A DNA stretch of 34,296 bases. It comes from Streptacidiphilus anmyonensis (GTDB lineage: Bacteria; Actinomycetota; Actinomycetes; Streptomycetales; Streptomycetaceae). Of this stretch, positions 23,344 through 30,640 are shown piece after piece. The notes below the pieces were generated by a model that had not been told where the DNA came from, searched no databases, and saw only the letters and a list, made by a program, of their open reading frames with translations. A program made the translations under genes and the position numbers. The DNA lies in contig NZ_BBPQ01000003.1 of assembly GCF_000787855.1 (NCBI RefSeq), positions 169,914 to 204,209 of the forward strand, written 5' to 3'. The stretch's first letter is position 1; every line of letters starts with the position of its first letter.

Positions 23344-23358
23344 CGGCCCGCGGGGCCG
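23344..23358. terminator. Short hairpin between convergent genes
   Basis: CGGCCC (23344-23349), loop GCG, GGGCCG (23353-23358), directly between the stops of two convergent genes. It is a modest candidate. Confidence 0.4.
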
Positions 23359-23925
23359 TCATGCGACCGGCGCCGGCGGTCGCAGTTCGCAGAAGCCGTC
23401 GGAACCGATGTTCAGCGCGTGGTTGCTGATGTTGTAGACGTGCTCGCTGGCCACCAACCAGACCAGGTCGCAGATCTGCCGCTCGCCGTAGTGCCGGGCC
23501 AGCCGTGCGAAGGTCTCAGGCCGGACGTGCCTCTCCTCGGCCACCTCGCGCACGTAGTCCAGCGCGGCGCGCTCGGCCTCGCTGAACAGCCCGCTGGTGC
23601 GGTACTCCGGCAGGGCGTCCAGCCGCTCCGCGCCGACCACCCGCTTGCGCAGCGCGTACCAGCGCGTCACGTCCTGGCAGAAGAGGCAGCCGTTGGCGTC
23701 GGCGACCGTCTCGCGGACCAGCACCACGGTCTCGGCGGGGAGGGTGAGCTTCCGGTCCAGCCGGTTGATCTTCGTGTAGAAGCCGAGGAAGGCGAACGGC
23801 ATGCGCGCGCTGAACACCGTGAACGGCGTCGGCACCTTGCCGAACTGGCGGCGGCAGAAGGCGAACATCAGGCGCAGGGCGAGGCTGCGCGGCTTCTCGA
23901 TCGGGGTGAGGAACGGCGTCGACAT
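23359..23925 (-). CDS. Carboxymuconolactone decarboxylase/AhpD-family protein
   Basis: A 188-residue protein of the CMD/AhpD alkylhydroperoxidase-like fold. The diagnostic region is LPAETVVLVRETVADANGCLFCQDVTRWYALRKRVVG, with the CxxC pair in GCLFCQD. A helical segment with RHYGERQICDLVWLVASEHVYNISNHALNIG follows. Such proteins reduce peroxides or act on small ring substrates. ATG 23925 has GGGAGG about 9 bases before it. It is divergent from an ECF41-type sigma factor, and CMD genes (with oxidoreductases and epimerases) are the standard partners and targets of ECF41 sigmas. A candidate ECF41 promoter faces it. Confidence 0.9.
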   Translation of the reverse strand: MSTPFLTPIEKPRSLALRLMFAFCRRQFGKVPTPFTVFSARMPFAFLGFYTKINRLDRKLTLPAETVVLVRETVADANGCLFCQDVTRWYALRKRVVGAERLDALPEYRTSGLFSEAERAALDYVREVAEERHVRPETFARLARHYGERQICDLVWLVASEHVYNISNHALNIGSDGFCELRPPAPVA

Positions 23926-24001
23926 GGCGGGCCGCCTCCCTTTCGCTCGACGGGGTGGGGCGCCGGGTGCGGCACCCGGGCACGGCACGGGTCACTGCTA
24001 T

Positions 24002-24028
24002 GACACCGCGCGCCCGGCCGGTGTGACG
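24002..24028 (-). promoter_or_regulatory. Candidate ECF41-dependent promoter for the CMD gene
   Basis: Read on the minus strand: CGTCACA (24028-24022), a 16-base spacer, then TGTC (24005-24002). The ECF41 consensus is TGTCACA, about 16 bases, CGTC, so each element differs by one base. It lies about 77 bases upstream of the CMD start. The same stretch has GACACC/GGTGT symmetry. Confidence 0.55.
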
Positions 24029-24060
24029 GGTACGCCGAATCCCGTGCCAGACTGGGCGCG

Positions 24061-24942
24061 ATGGACGACGACACGTGGTTCGCGCAGCGGTTCGAGGAGC
24101 ACCGGCCCCGGCTGCGGGCCGTGGCCTACCGGATGCTCGGCTCCTTCGCCGACGCCGAGGACGCCCTCCAGGACGCATGGCTGCGGATCAGCCGAGCCGA
24201 CGTGCGCCCCGCGGCGATCGACAACCCCGCGGGCTGGCTGACCACGGTCGTCGGCCGGGTCTGCCTCAACGCGCTGCGCAGCCGGCGCACCCGCGCCGAG
24301 GAGCCCTGGGACGGTCACCTGCCCGACCCCGTCGTCGCCGACGACGGTCCGCCCACGCCGGAGGACGCCGCGCTGCTCTCCGACGACGTCGGCCTCGCCC
24401 TCCAGATCGTCCTCGACACGCTCTCGCCGGACGAGCGGCTGGCGTTCGTGCTGCACGACATGTTCGAGGTGCCGTTCCCGGAGATCGCCACCGTCCTGGA
24501 GCGCGAGGACGCCGCGACCCGCCAGCTCGCGAGCCGGGCGCGCAAGCGCGTCTCGACGACCCGGATCCCCGAGCAGCAGCGGGACGTCGCCCAGCAGCGC
24601 GAGGTGGTCGACGCCTTCTTCGCCGCGGCGCGCGAGGGTGACCTCGACGCGCTGGTGTCCGTGCTGCACCCGGACGTCGTGGCCAGGGCCGACTTCGGGG
24701 CGGCGCGGCCCGCGCTGGTGCGCGGCGCGCGGACGGTCGCCGAGAACGCCAGGATCGGCTACGTCCCGGCGGCGGAGCTGCGGCCGGTGCTGGTCAACGG
24801 CGCCGCCGCCGCGCTGGTCGTGCGCGGCGGACGGCCCACGAACATCATGGCGTTCACCGTCGTCGACGGCCTCATCACGGCCCTCGACATCTACGGCGAC
24901 CCGGACCGGGTCCGCGAACTCGCCGCGCCCGTGCTGTCCTGA
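24061..24942 (+). CDS. sigJ: ECF41 sigma factor (SigJ-like) with fused SnoaL-like domain
   Basis: A 293-residue sigma factor. Region 2 spans about residues 10-70 (EEHRPRLRAVAYRMLGSFADAEDALQDAWLRI, GWLTTVVGRVCLNALRSRR). Region 4 is about 115-165 (TLSPDERLAFVLHDMFEVPFPEIATVLEREDAATRQLASRARKRV). The C-terminal SnoaL/NTF2-like domain (about 175-293) is the built-in control module of ECF41. The C-terminal DPDRVREL corresponds to the NPDKL motif of the family; the DGGGK-type motif is degenerate here (DFGAA). A weak CAGACT lies 7 bases before the ATG, and no Shine-Dalgarno is seen, so it may be leaderless. It is divergent from its probable target, the CMD gene. Confidence 0.93.
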   Translation: MDDDTWFAQRFEEHRPRLRAVAYRMLGSFADAEDALQDAWLRISRADVRPAAIDNPAGWLTTVVGRVCLNALRSRRTRAEEPWDGHLPDPVVADDGPPTPEDAALLSDDVGLALQIVLDTLSPDERLAFVLHDMFEVPFPEIATVLEREDAATRQLASRARKRVSTTRIPEQQRDVAQQREVVDAFFAAAREGDLDALVSVLHPDVVARADFGAARPALVRGARTVAENARIGYVPAAELRPVLVNGAAAALVVRGGRPTNIMAFTVVDGLITALDIYGDPDRVRELAAPVLS

Positions 24943-24973
24943 CGCCGGATCGGCGGGGTGTCGGTGCTGCCCG

Positions 24974-26110
24974 TCAGTTCTGGCGCAGCGGCGGCATCGG
25001 CACGGGGGCGCCGTAGGTGGAGGACCCGACGCCGACGCCGCCCTGGCAGCTGTCGGGCGGGTCGGTGGTGACGCCCTTGGTCGAGGGCGTCTCCGCCGCC
25101 CAGAACATGTAGCCGAGCATGCCGGGGGTGGCGCCCGCCCCGGCGGGGGCCGCGCTCTGGACCCACGAGCCGGTGCTGTCCTCCACCGAGGTCGAGAAGC
25201 TGGTGCACTCGGGCCGGACCGAGGAGCCCTCGGCGATGTAGAGGCTGCCGGTGAACTTGGCCGGGGCCAGCGGCGGGATCGGCGGGTTGTAGGTGGGCTT
25301 GCCGGTCAGGTGCTCCTGCCAGTTGGACTCGGCCGAGGAGGCGTTCGGCTGCTTGCTCGGCACCATGGCGTTGGCGTAGTCGAGCACGGGGCTGCCGGTG
25401 GTCAGCCAGTTCGCGGTCGCGTACTGGGTGAGGCCGACCAGCCAGCGGTCGCCCGCGGCGAGGTCGATGGTGAGCCGCGCGGTCGGGTCCGCGCCGGTGG
25501 CGTCGTAGGGGTGGACCGCACGGTAGGCGGAGACGAAGGACTGGAGACCCGTCAGGTTCGGGCTGGAGGAGTTCTCGTAGTCGATCTCGATGCCGACGCC
25601 GAGCTGCGTCGCGAGCGCCGCGGCCTTCTGCCCGAGCAGGGTGGGGTTCTGCGCGAGGGCGGTGTCCCAGTCGTTGACGTAGGTGATGCCGCCGATCGAG
25701 AGCATCACGCGGATGCCGTGGCTGGTGAAGTAGTCGACGATCGCCTGGGTCATCCCGTTCGGGACGCCGTTGGTGTCGCCGGCGTCTGTGGTGCCGTCCA
25801 GCAGGCGCAGCGGGTTGACGAAGCTCAGCACGACGAGGTTGACGGAGGGGTGGCCGTCGCCCCGGTCGATCAGCCAGTGGTTCTTCTGGTCGAAGTCCGT
25901 CATGTCGCGGACCGTCGCCCAGGTGCAGGCGTCGTCGGAGCAGTGCCAGGCGCCGTACACCTGGATGGGGCTGGTGGCTGCTGCGGCCCCGCCCGCGGCA
26001 GCGGTCCTCGGGGCGGCTTGCCCCGGGACGGCGCCGCCGAGGGCGGCGGCCGCGAGGGCGAGGGTTCCGGCGGCGAGCAGGGTGGGGGTTCTGCCAACGT
26101 GCATGCGCAT
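24974..26110 (-). CDS. Secreted GH18-like (chitinase-type) protein
   Basis: A 378-residue secreted protein. A signal peptide ends near AVPGQAAPRTAAA. The rest reads as a GH18-type TIM barrel: IQVYGAWHCSDD, VNLVVLSFVNPL, GIRVMLSIGGIT (the SxGG motif of strand 3) and VGIEIDYEN, corresponding to the DxxDxDxE catalytic motif. Only the last Asp and the catalytic Glu are conserved; Gly and Glu replace the earlier Asp positions. A C-terminal MLGYMFWAAE matches the strand-8 Trp region. It probably binds or cleaves chitin or peptidoglycan-like glycans. ATG 26110 has GGGAGG upstream. It is divergent from the TetR gene. Confidence 0.75.
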   Translation of the reverse strand: MRMHVGRTPTLLAAGTLALAAAALGGAVPGQAAPRTAAAGGAAAATSPIQVYGAWHCSDDACTWATVRDMTDFDQKNHWLIDRGDGHPSVNLVVLSFVNPLRLLDGTTDAGDTNGVPNGMTQAIVDYFTSHGIRVMLSIGGITYVNDWDTALAQNPTLLGQKAAALATQLGVGIEIDYENSSSPNLTGLQSFVSAYRAVHPYDATGADPTARLTIDLAAGDRWLVGLTQYATANWLTTGSPVLDYANAMVPSKQPNASSAESNWQEHLTGKPTYNPPIPPLAPAKFTGSLYIAEGSSVRPECTSFSTSVEDSTGSWVQSAAPAGAGATPGMLGYMFWAAETPSTKGVTTDPPDSCQGGVGVGSSTYGAPVPMPPLRQN

Positions 26111-26223
26111 CCACGCCTCCCGGCGAAGAGGGCTCGACAGGTCGCCCCAAGGGTGGTGACGCGCACCAGGCCTGTCAATGGTACGGACCAATCCCTGCCC
26201 GGGTGGAGGTCGACCGAGCTGCG

Positions 26224-26239
26224 GACTGCATTTTCAGTC
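26224..26239. promoter_or_regulatory. TetR operator, copy 1
   Basis: Imperfect palindrome GACTGCATTTTCAGTC, 45 bases before the TetR start. Its reverse complement matches the palindrome at 29290-29305 in 15 of 16 positions. It lies just upstream of the TetR -35 region (-10 TAAGGT at 26270-26275), so it fits autoregulation. Confidence 0.75.
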
Positions 26240-26283
26240 AGTCTCTTCGTCGGCGACCGATCACACGTGTAAGGTGCCGGATT

Positions 26284-26868
26284 ATGGCCGACCGTAGAAC
26301 GACGATGCTGGAAGCGGCCGCCCGGGTCATCGCCCGGCGGGGGGTCCGCGGGCTGCGGGTGGAGGAGCTCGCCGCGGAGGCCGGGGTCTCCACCGCGCTG
26401 ATCTACTACCACTTCAAGAACCGTCAGGGCATCCTGCGGGCCACCCTGGACTTCATCAACGACCGGGCCGGCGTCTACACCACCGACCGCGATCCGGACG
26501 CCCCGCCGCTCGACGCGCGCGGCGAGTTGGAGCAGACCCTCCTGCTCGAACTCCAGGACAGCCCCCAGGTGCGGGAGAACAGCACCGCCTGGGGGGAGCT
26601 GCGCGCGAGCGCGGTCTTCGACCCCGACCTGCGGGAGGACCTGGCCCGCGCCACGCTCGTCTGGGACCAGGAGATCGCCGAACTGCTGGGCAAGGTGCAC
26701 CCGACGGCCGGAGCCGGCGCCCTGGCGCAGGCGGCGGAGCGGCTGACGGCCCTGCTGGAGGGGCTCAGCACGCGGTGGCTCAGCGGCAGCCTCCCGCTCT
26801 CCCACGCCAGGACGCTCATGGCGGAGGCGATCGAGGTGGAGCTGTCCCGGCTGAGCCGGGCGGTCTGA
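26284..26868 (+). CDS. TetR-family regulator of the deiminase cluster
   Basis: A 194-residue regulator. The N-terminal helix-turn-helix is RTTMLEAAARVIARRGVRGLRVEELAAEAGVSTALIYYHFKNRQGILRATLDFI, typical TetR. The remaining helices form the ligand-binding and dimer domain. ATG 26284 follows TAAGGT by 8 bases with no Shine-Dalgarno, so the message may be leaderless. A 16-bp palindrome before the gene recurs in the deiminase promoter at 29290, which makes it very likely the repressor of both. The inducer is unknown; agmatine, another guanidino compound or a polyamine is a reasonable guess from the target genes. Confidence 0.93.
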   Translation: MADRRTTMLEAAARVIARRGVRGLRVEELAAEAGVSTALIYYHFKNRQGILRATLDFINDRAGVYTTDRDPDAPPLDARGELEQTLLLELQDSPQVRENSTAWGELRASAVFDPDLREDLARATLVWDQEIAELLGKVHPTAGAGALAQAAERLTALLEGLSTRWLSGSLPLSHARTLMAEAIEVELSRLSRAV

Positions 26869-26885
26869 CCCGGCCCGGATTCCCC

Positions 26886-26915
26886 CGACCTCGTTCGACC
26901 TCGGTCGACCTCGCT
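26886..26915. repeat. 10-bp tandem repeat, three copies
   Basis: Three units of the form CGACCTCGNT occupy 26886-26895, 26896-26905 and 26906-26915, between the TetR gene and the convergent deiminase, touching the latter's stop codon. Confidence 0.65.
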
Positions 26916-28105
26916 CAGGACTGGGCCGGGGTGCCGGGCTGGTCGTGGGTGGAGCAGTGGATGCCGCCGCCGCCCGAGGCGATGTTGTCGATGTTCAGGG
27001 CGACGACGTCGCGGTTCGGGAAGTGGTCGCGCATGATCTGCTGGGCGTTGGCGTCCGCGTCCCCGTCGCCGAACTTGGGGATGAACACCGCCCCGTTGGC
27101 GACGAAGAAGTTGATGTAGGAGGAGACGAAGGCGTCGCCCCGCCCGGTGATCCTGTCCGGGTCGGGCTCCTGGACCTCGATGACCTGCAGCGGCTTCCCG
27201 CGCGCGTCGGTGGCCTGGCTCAGGACGTCCTTGGCCTGGGCCGCCGCCTCGGACCACACGTCGGCCGGGGCGCCGGGGAAGGGCTTGTCGAGCAGGACGA
27301 CGCCGGGGCCGGCGAAGCGGACCAGGCAGTCGACGTGGGCGTCGGTGATGTCCTTGCCCTTGACGCCCTTGAGCCAGATCACCTTCGTCACGCCGAGGGC
27401 CTTCATCAGCTCGGCCTCGATGTCGTCGCGGCTCATGTCCGGGTTGCGGTTGTCGTTGACCACCGAGCTCTCGGTGACGAGCAGGGTGCCCCGGCCGTCG
27501 GTCTCGAACGCGCCCCCCTCCGCGACGACCGGGGTCTGGATGCGCGGTATCCCGTACTTGGTGAGCAGGGCCGCGGCGAGGGCCGAGTCGTCGCCGTGCT
27601 CCTTCTGCTTCCCGCCCCAGCCGTTGAAGTTGAAGTCGACGCCCTTGAGCGTGCCGCCATCGTGGACGAAGACGGGGACGGTGTCGCGGGCCCACAGGTC
27701 GTCCACCGCCAGCGGCACGACCTCGACGCTGTTGCCGACCGCCGTCTGCGCGTCGTCGGCCTGCTCGGGACGGGCGAACATCACCACCGGCTCGTAGCCC
27801 GCGACCGCGCGGGCCAGCCGCGTGATGTCGGAGCGCACGCCGGGGAGCTGGTCGCCCCAGACGTTCGTGGACGCGGGCCAGCTCATGAAGGTCCGTGCGT
27901 GCGACTCCCACTCGGCGCCGAAGACCCGGCCGCCGGTCCCGCCGGTCCCGCCGGTCCCGCCCGTGGACGCGGTCGCCGAACTCATGCCGCCGGCCTGGCC
28001 GCTGCCGCGCGAGGCCGAGGAGGAGCAGGCGGCGGTTCCGAAGGCGAGCAGGCCGAGCCCCGCGAGGGACTGCAGCATCATGCGTCGGGACATGGCAGAG
28101 GTCAT
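26915..28105 (-). CDS. Agmatine deiminase/PPAD-family lipoprotein (copy 1)
   Basis: A 396-residue member of the PAD_porph (agmatine deiminase and Porphyromonas-type peptidylarginine deiminase) family. It hydrolyses a guanidino group to a ureido group plus ammonia. The N-terminus MSRRMMLQSLAGLGLLAFGTAAC is a Tat-like (SRRMML) signal with lipobox Cys27, then a Gly/Thr linker. Catalytic motifs are intact: DDLWARD 135-141, EGG 196-198, HVD with His257 and Asp259, and nucleophile Cys384 in GGGGIHCST. So it should be an active enzyme on the outer face of the membrane. ATG 28105 has CAGGAG upstream. It follows copy 2 by 63 bases, under the TetR-controlled promoter at 29279-29307. Confidence 0.92.
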   Translation of the reverse strand: MTSAMSRRMMLQSLAGLGLLAFGTAACSSSASRGSGQAGGMSSATASTGGTGGTGGTGGRVFGAEWESHARTFMSWPASTNVWGDQLPGVRSDITRLARAVAGYEPVVMFARPEQADDAQTAVGNSVEVVPLAVDDLWARDTVPVFVHDGGTLKGVDFNFNGWGGKQKEHGDDSALAAALLTKYGIPRIQTPVVAEGGAFETDGRGTLLVTESSVVNDNRNPDMSRDDIEAELMKALGVTKVIWLKGVKGKDITDAHVDCLVRFAGPGVVLLDKPFPGAPADVWSEAAAQAKDVLSQATDARGKPLQVIEVQEPDPDRITGRGDAFVSSYINFFVANGAVFIPKFGDGDADANAQQIMRDHFPNRDVVALNIDNIASGGGGIHCSTHDQPGTPAQS

Positions 28106-28168
28106 GGATCAGCACTCCTGGGCAGGGCAGGGCAGAGCAGGAAGGAGGAAGAAGGGAAGGGCCGGGCG

Positions 28169-29248
28169 TCAGGCGCGGGGCTGCTGCATGGTCGAGCAGT
28201 GGATGCCGCCCCCGCCGGCCATCAGCCGGTCGACGTCCAGCTGGACGACCTCGCGGCCGGGGAAGGCGGCGGCCAGGGCCTGCCGGGCCTCCTCGTCCTT
28301 CACCACGTCGCCGAACTGGGCCGTGACGACACCGCCGTTGACGAGGTGGAAGTTCAGGTAGGAGTCCACGAAGGTGGACTTGCGTGAGCGCACCCGCTCC
28401 GGGCCGTCGACGCGGATCACCTGGAGGCGGCGTCCCCGGGCGTCGACGGCACTCTCCAGGAGCGCCAACTGCTCGCGGGCGTCGCGCGCCCACACGTCGT
28501 GCCGGTCGGCGGGCGGCACCTGGACCATGACGACGCCGGGCCGCACGAAGCGGGAGGTCACGTCGATGTGGTCGTCGGTGATGTCGCGGCCCTTGACGCC
28601 CCGGACCCAGATCATGCGGTCGGCCCCGTAGGCGTCCAGCACCGCCCGCTCGATCTCGTCGCGGCTCATGCCGCGGTTGCGGTTGCGGTTGACCAGGCTG
28701 CTCTCGGTGGCCATCACGGTGCCGTCGCCGTCGGTCTCGACCGCCCCCGCCTCGCCGACGAACGCGGCCGCCTCGAACGGCAGGCCCTCGCGGGCGGCGA
28801 CCGCGCGGGCCACGGCGGCGTCCCGGTCGTGGGCCTGCTTGCGGCCCCAGCCGTTGAAGTTCAGGCCGACCGCGTCGAGGGAGCCCCGCGGGGTCCGGCG
28901 GAAGGCGGCGCAGGTGTCGCGCATCCACAGGTCGTCGGTCGGGATGGAGCTGATCACCTCGACCCGGTCGCCGCACAGGGCGCGGGCGGCGACGGCGGCG
29001 CGCTCGTCCGGGGCGCACAGCGTCACCGGTTCGAAGCGGGCGACGGTCCGCGCGATCAGCGCGATGTCCTGCTGGACGCCGTCCAGTTGCCTGCCCCAGA
29101 CGGAGCGCGAGGCGGGCCAGGACATCCAGGTGCGGGCGTGCGGCACGTCGTCGGCCTCGACGCGCGCCCGCGGCCCCGCCGGGATCGTCTCCTCGGGCTG
29201 CTGCGGCGCGCCGAAGAGGCGGCCGAACAGGGAGCGCGGGTCGTTCAT
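28169..29248 (-). CDS. Agmatine deiminase/PPAD-family protein, cytosolic (copy 2)
   Basis: A 359-residue paralogue without signal peptide or membrane segment, of the size of classic agmatine deiminase (AguA). Motifs: DDLWMRD 105-111, DITDDHID with His227 and Asp229, Cys351 in GGGGIHCST. The usual EGG is EAG here (166-168). The N-terminal 35 residues are a variable extension. It is the first gene of the leftward transcript, with GGAGG before ATG 29248. By location it could act on imported or internal agmatine (to N-carbamoylputrescine), while copies 1 and 3 act outside. Whether the substrate is agmatine, arginine peptide or another guanidine cannot be settled here. Confidence 0.92.
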   Translation of the reverse strand: MNDPRSLFGRLFGAPQQPEETIPAGPRARVEADDVPHARTWMSWPASRSVWGRQLDGVQQDIALIARTVARFEPVTLCAPDERAAVAARALCGDRVEVISSIPTDDLWMRDTCAAFRRTPRGSLDAVGLNFNGWGRKQAHDRDAAVARAVAAREGLPFEAAAFVGEAGAVETDGDGTVMATESSLVNRNRNRGMSRDEIERAVLDAYGADRMIWVRGVKGRDITDDHIDVTSRFVRPGVVMVQVPPADRHDVWARDAREQLALLESAVDARGRRLQVIRVDGPERVRSRKSTFVDSYLNFHLVNGGVVTAQFGDVVKDEEARQALAAAFPGREVVQLDVDRLMAGGGGIHCSTMQQPRA

Positions 29249-29278
29249 GGGGGCCTCCGGACGTTCGACGACAGTCCC

Positions 29279-29307
29279 ACAGTGGCATCGACTGAAAATT
29301 CAGTCAA
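29279..29307 (-). promoter_or_regulatory. Deiminase promoter with overlapping TetR operator (copy 2)
   Basis: On the minus strand, TTGACT (29307-29302), a 17-base spacer and CACTGT (29284-29279) form a promoter about 31 bases before ATG 29248. The palindrome GACTGAAAATTCAGTC (29290-29305, arms GACTGAA/TTCAGTC) covers most of the -35 and spacer, the classic position for a repressor. A TAGGGT at 29364-29369 could be the -10 for the rightward copy 3. Confidence 0.78.
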
Positions 29308-29437
29308 GCGAGCCCCTCGCCCACTCGGCCGAAGTCCGACAAGAGGGCCACGCCGTCCGGACATAGGGTCCGAAGAGCAGCGACACGATGAAGCAGCACG
29401 ACGGGACGCCGTCGGGACGCCGTCGAACGGGGCAGCC

Positions 29438-30640
29438 ATGCACCACTCCAGCCTGACCCGCCGGACCCTCCTGCGCACCGGGGCCGGGCTCGCCGCCGCT
29501 GTCGTCCTGGCCGGGTGCAGCTCCAGTGGCGCGGACTCCGGCGCCTCCGACTCGGGCTCGTCCGGCCCAGGGGGCGGCGGCACGGACGCGCCCGGCGCGG
29601 CCGCCCAGGGCGCGTCCGCCTCCGGCTACGCGATGCCCGCCGAGCAGTTGGAGCACGAACGCACCTTCATGGCCTGGCCCGCCCTCGCCGAGGTCTGGGG
29701 CGACCAGCTCCCCGACGTCCGCACCGACATCGCCAACCTGGCCCGCGCCATCGCCCAGTACGAGCCCGTCGTGCTCATGGCCCGGCCTGACCAGGCCGAC
29801 CAGGCGCAGCAGCAGGTCGGCAACAGCGTCGAGGTGATCGCGCTCCAGGTCGACGACCTGTGGGCGCGCGACACCGGCCCCACCTTCGTCACCGGACCGT
29901 CCGGACTCGCCGGGGTCGACCTGAACTTCAACGGCTGGGGCGGAAAGCAGACCCACGCCGACGACGCCCACGTGGCCGCGAACCTGCTGGCCCACTACGG
30001 GATCCGGCGCATCCAGGCCCCGATCACCGGCGAGGGCGGCGCGATCGAGGTGGACGGCGACGGCACCCTCATGGCGACCGAGAGCTCCCTGGTCAACGCC
30101 AACCGCAACCCGGGCCGCAACCGCGACGAGATCGAGGCCGACCTGAAGTCCCTGTTCGGCGTGAGCAAGGTCATCTGGTTCCAGGGCGTCGCCGGCAAGG
30201 ACATCACCGACTGCCATGTCGACGCCCTGGCCCGTTTCGTCACCCCCGGCGTCGTCGCCCTCCAGCGCCCCGGCCCCGGCGCTCCGCCCGACATCTGGTC
30301 CGCCGCCTCCGACCAGGCCCTCTCCGTCCTCCGGCAGGCCACGGACGCGCGGGGCCGCTCGCTGCGCGTCGTGGAGATCACCGATCCGGACCTCGACCAG
30401 ATCCCGGGCGCGGGGCAGGACTTCCTCGCCACCTACCTCAACTTCTACGTCTGCAACGGCGCCGTGATCGTGCCCCGCTTCGGTGACCGGCAGGCCGACG
30501 ACAAGGCCGTCGCCACCCTGCGCGACCTGCACCCCGACCGCGACGTCGTCCAGGTGTCCATCAACGCCATCGCCTCCGGGGGCGGCGGCATCCACTGCTC
30601 CACCCAGCAGCAGCCCACGACGGGCGCGGCGTCCTCGTGA
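29438..30640 (+). CDS. Agmatine deiminase/PPAD-family lipoprotein (copy 3)
   Basis: A 400-residue exported paralogue. The N-terminus LTRRTLLRTGAGLAAAVVLAGC is a twin-arginine lipoprotein signal (TRRTLL, lipobox LAGC with Cys27), followed by a Ser/Gly-rich linker to about residue 65. Catalytic motifs: DDLWARD 139-145, EGG 199-201, CHVD with His260 and Asp262, Cys387 in GGGGIHCST. It is more like copy 1 than copy 2 (WGDQLPxVRxDI, GVDxNFNGWGGKQ), so the two lipoproteins look like recent duplicates. ATG 29438 has only a weak GGGG Shine-Dalgarno. It overlaps the DUF4436 gene (GTGA), and is divergent from copies 2 and 1 across the TetR operator. Confidence 0.92.
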   Translation: MHHSSLTRRTLLRTGAGLAAAVVLAGCSSSGADSGASDSGSSGPGGGGTDAPGAAAQGASASGYAMPAEQLEHERTFMAWPALAEVWGDQLPDVRTDIANLARAIAQYEPVVLMARPDQADQAQQQVGNSVEVIALQVDDLWARDTGPTFVTGPSGLAGVDLNFNGWGGKQTHADDAHVAANLLAHYGIRRIQAPITGEGGAIEVDGDGTLMATESSLVNANRNPGRNRDEIEADLKSLFGVSKVIWFQGVAGKDITDCHVDALARFVTPGVVALQRPGPGAPPDIWSAASDQALSVLRQATDARGRSLRVVEITDPDLDQIPGAGQDFLATYLNFYVCNGAVIVPRFGDRQADDKAVATLRDLHPDRDVVQVSINAIASGGGGIHCSTQQQPTTGAASS

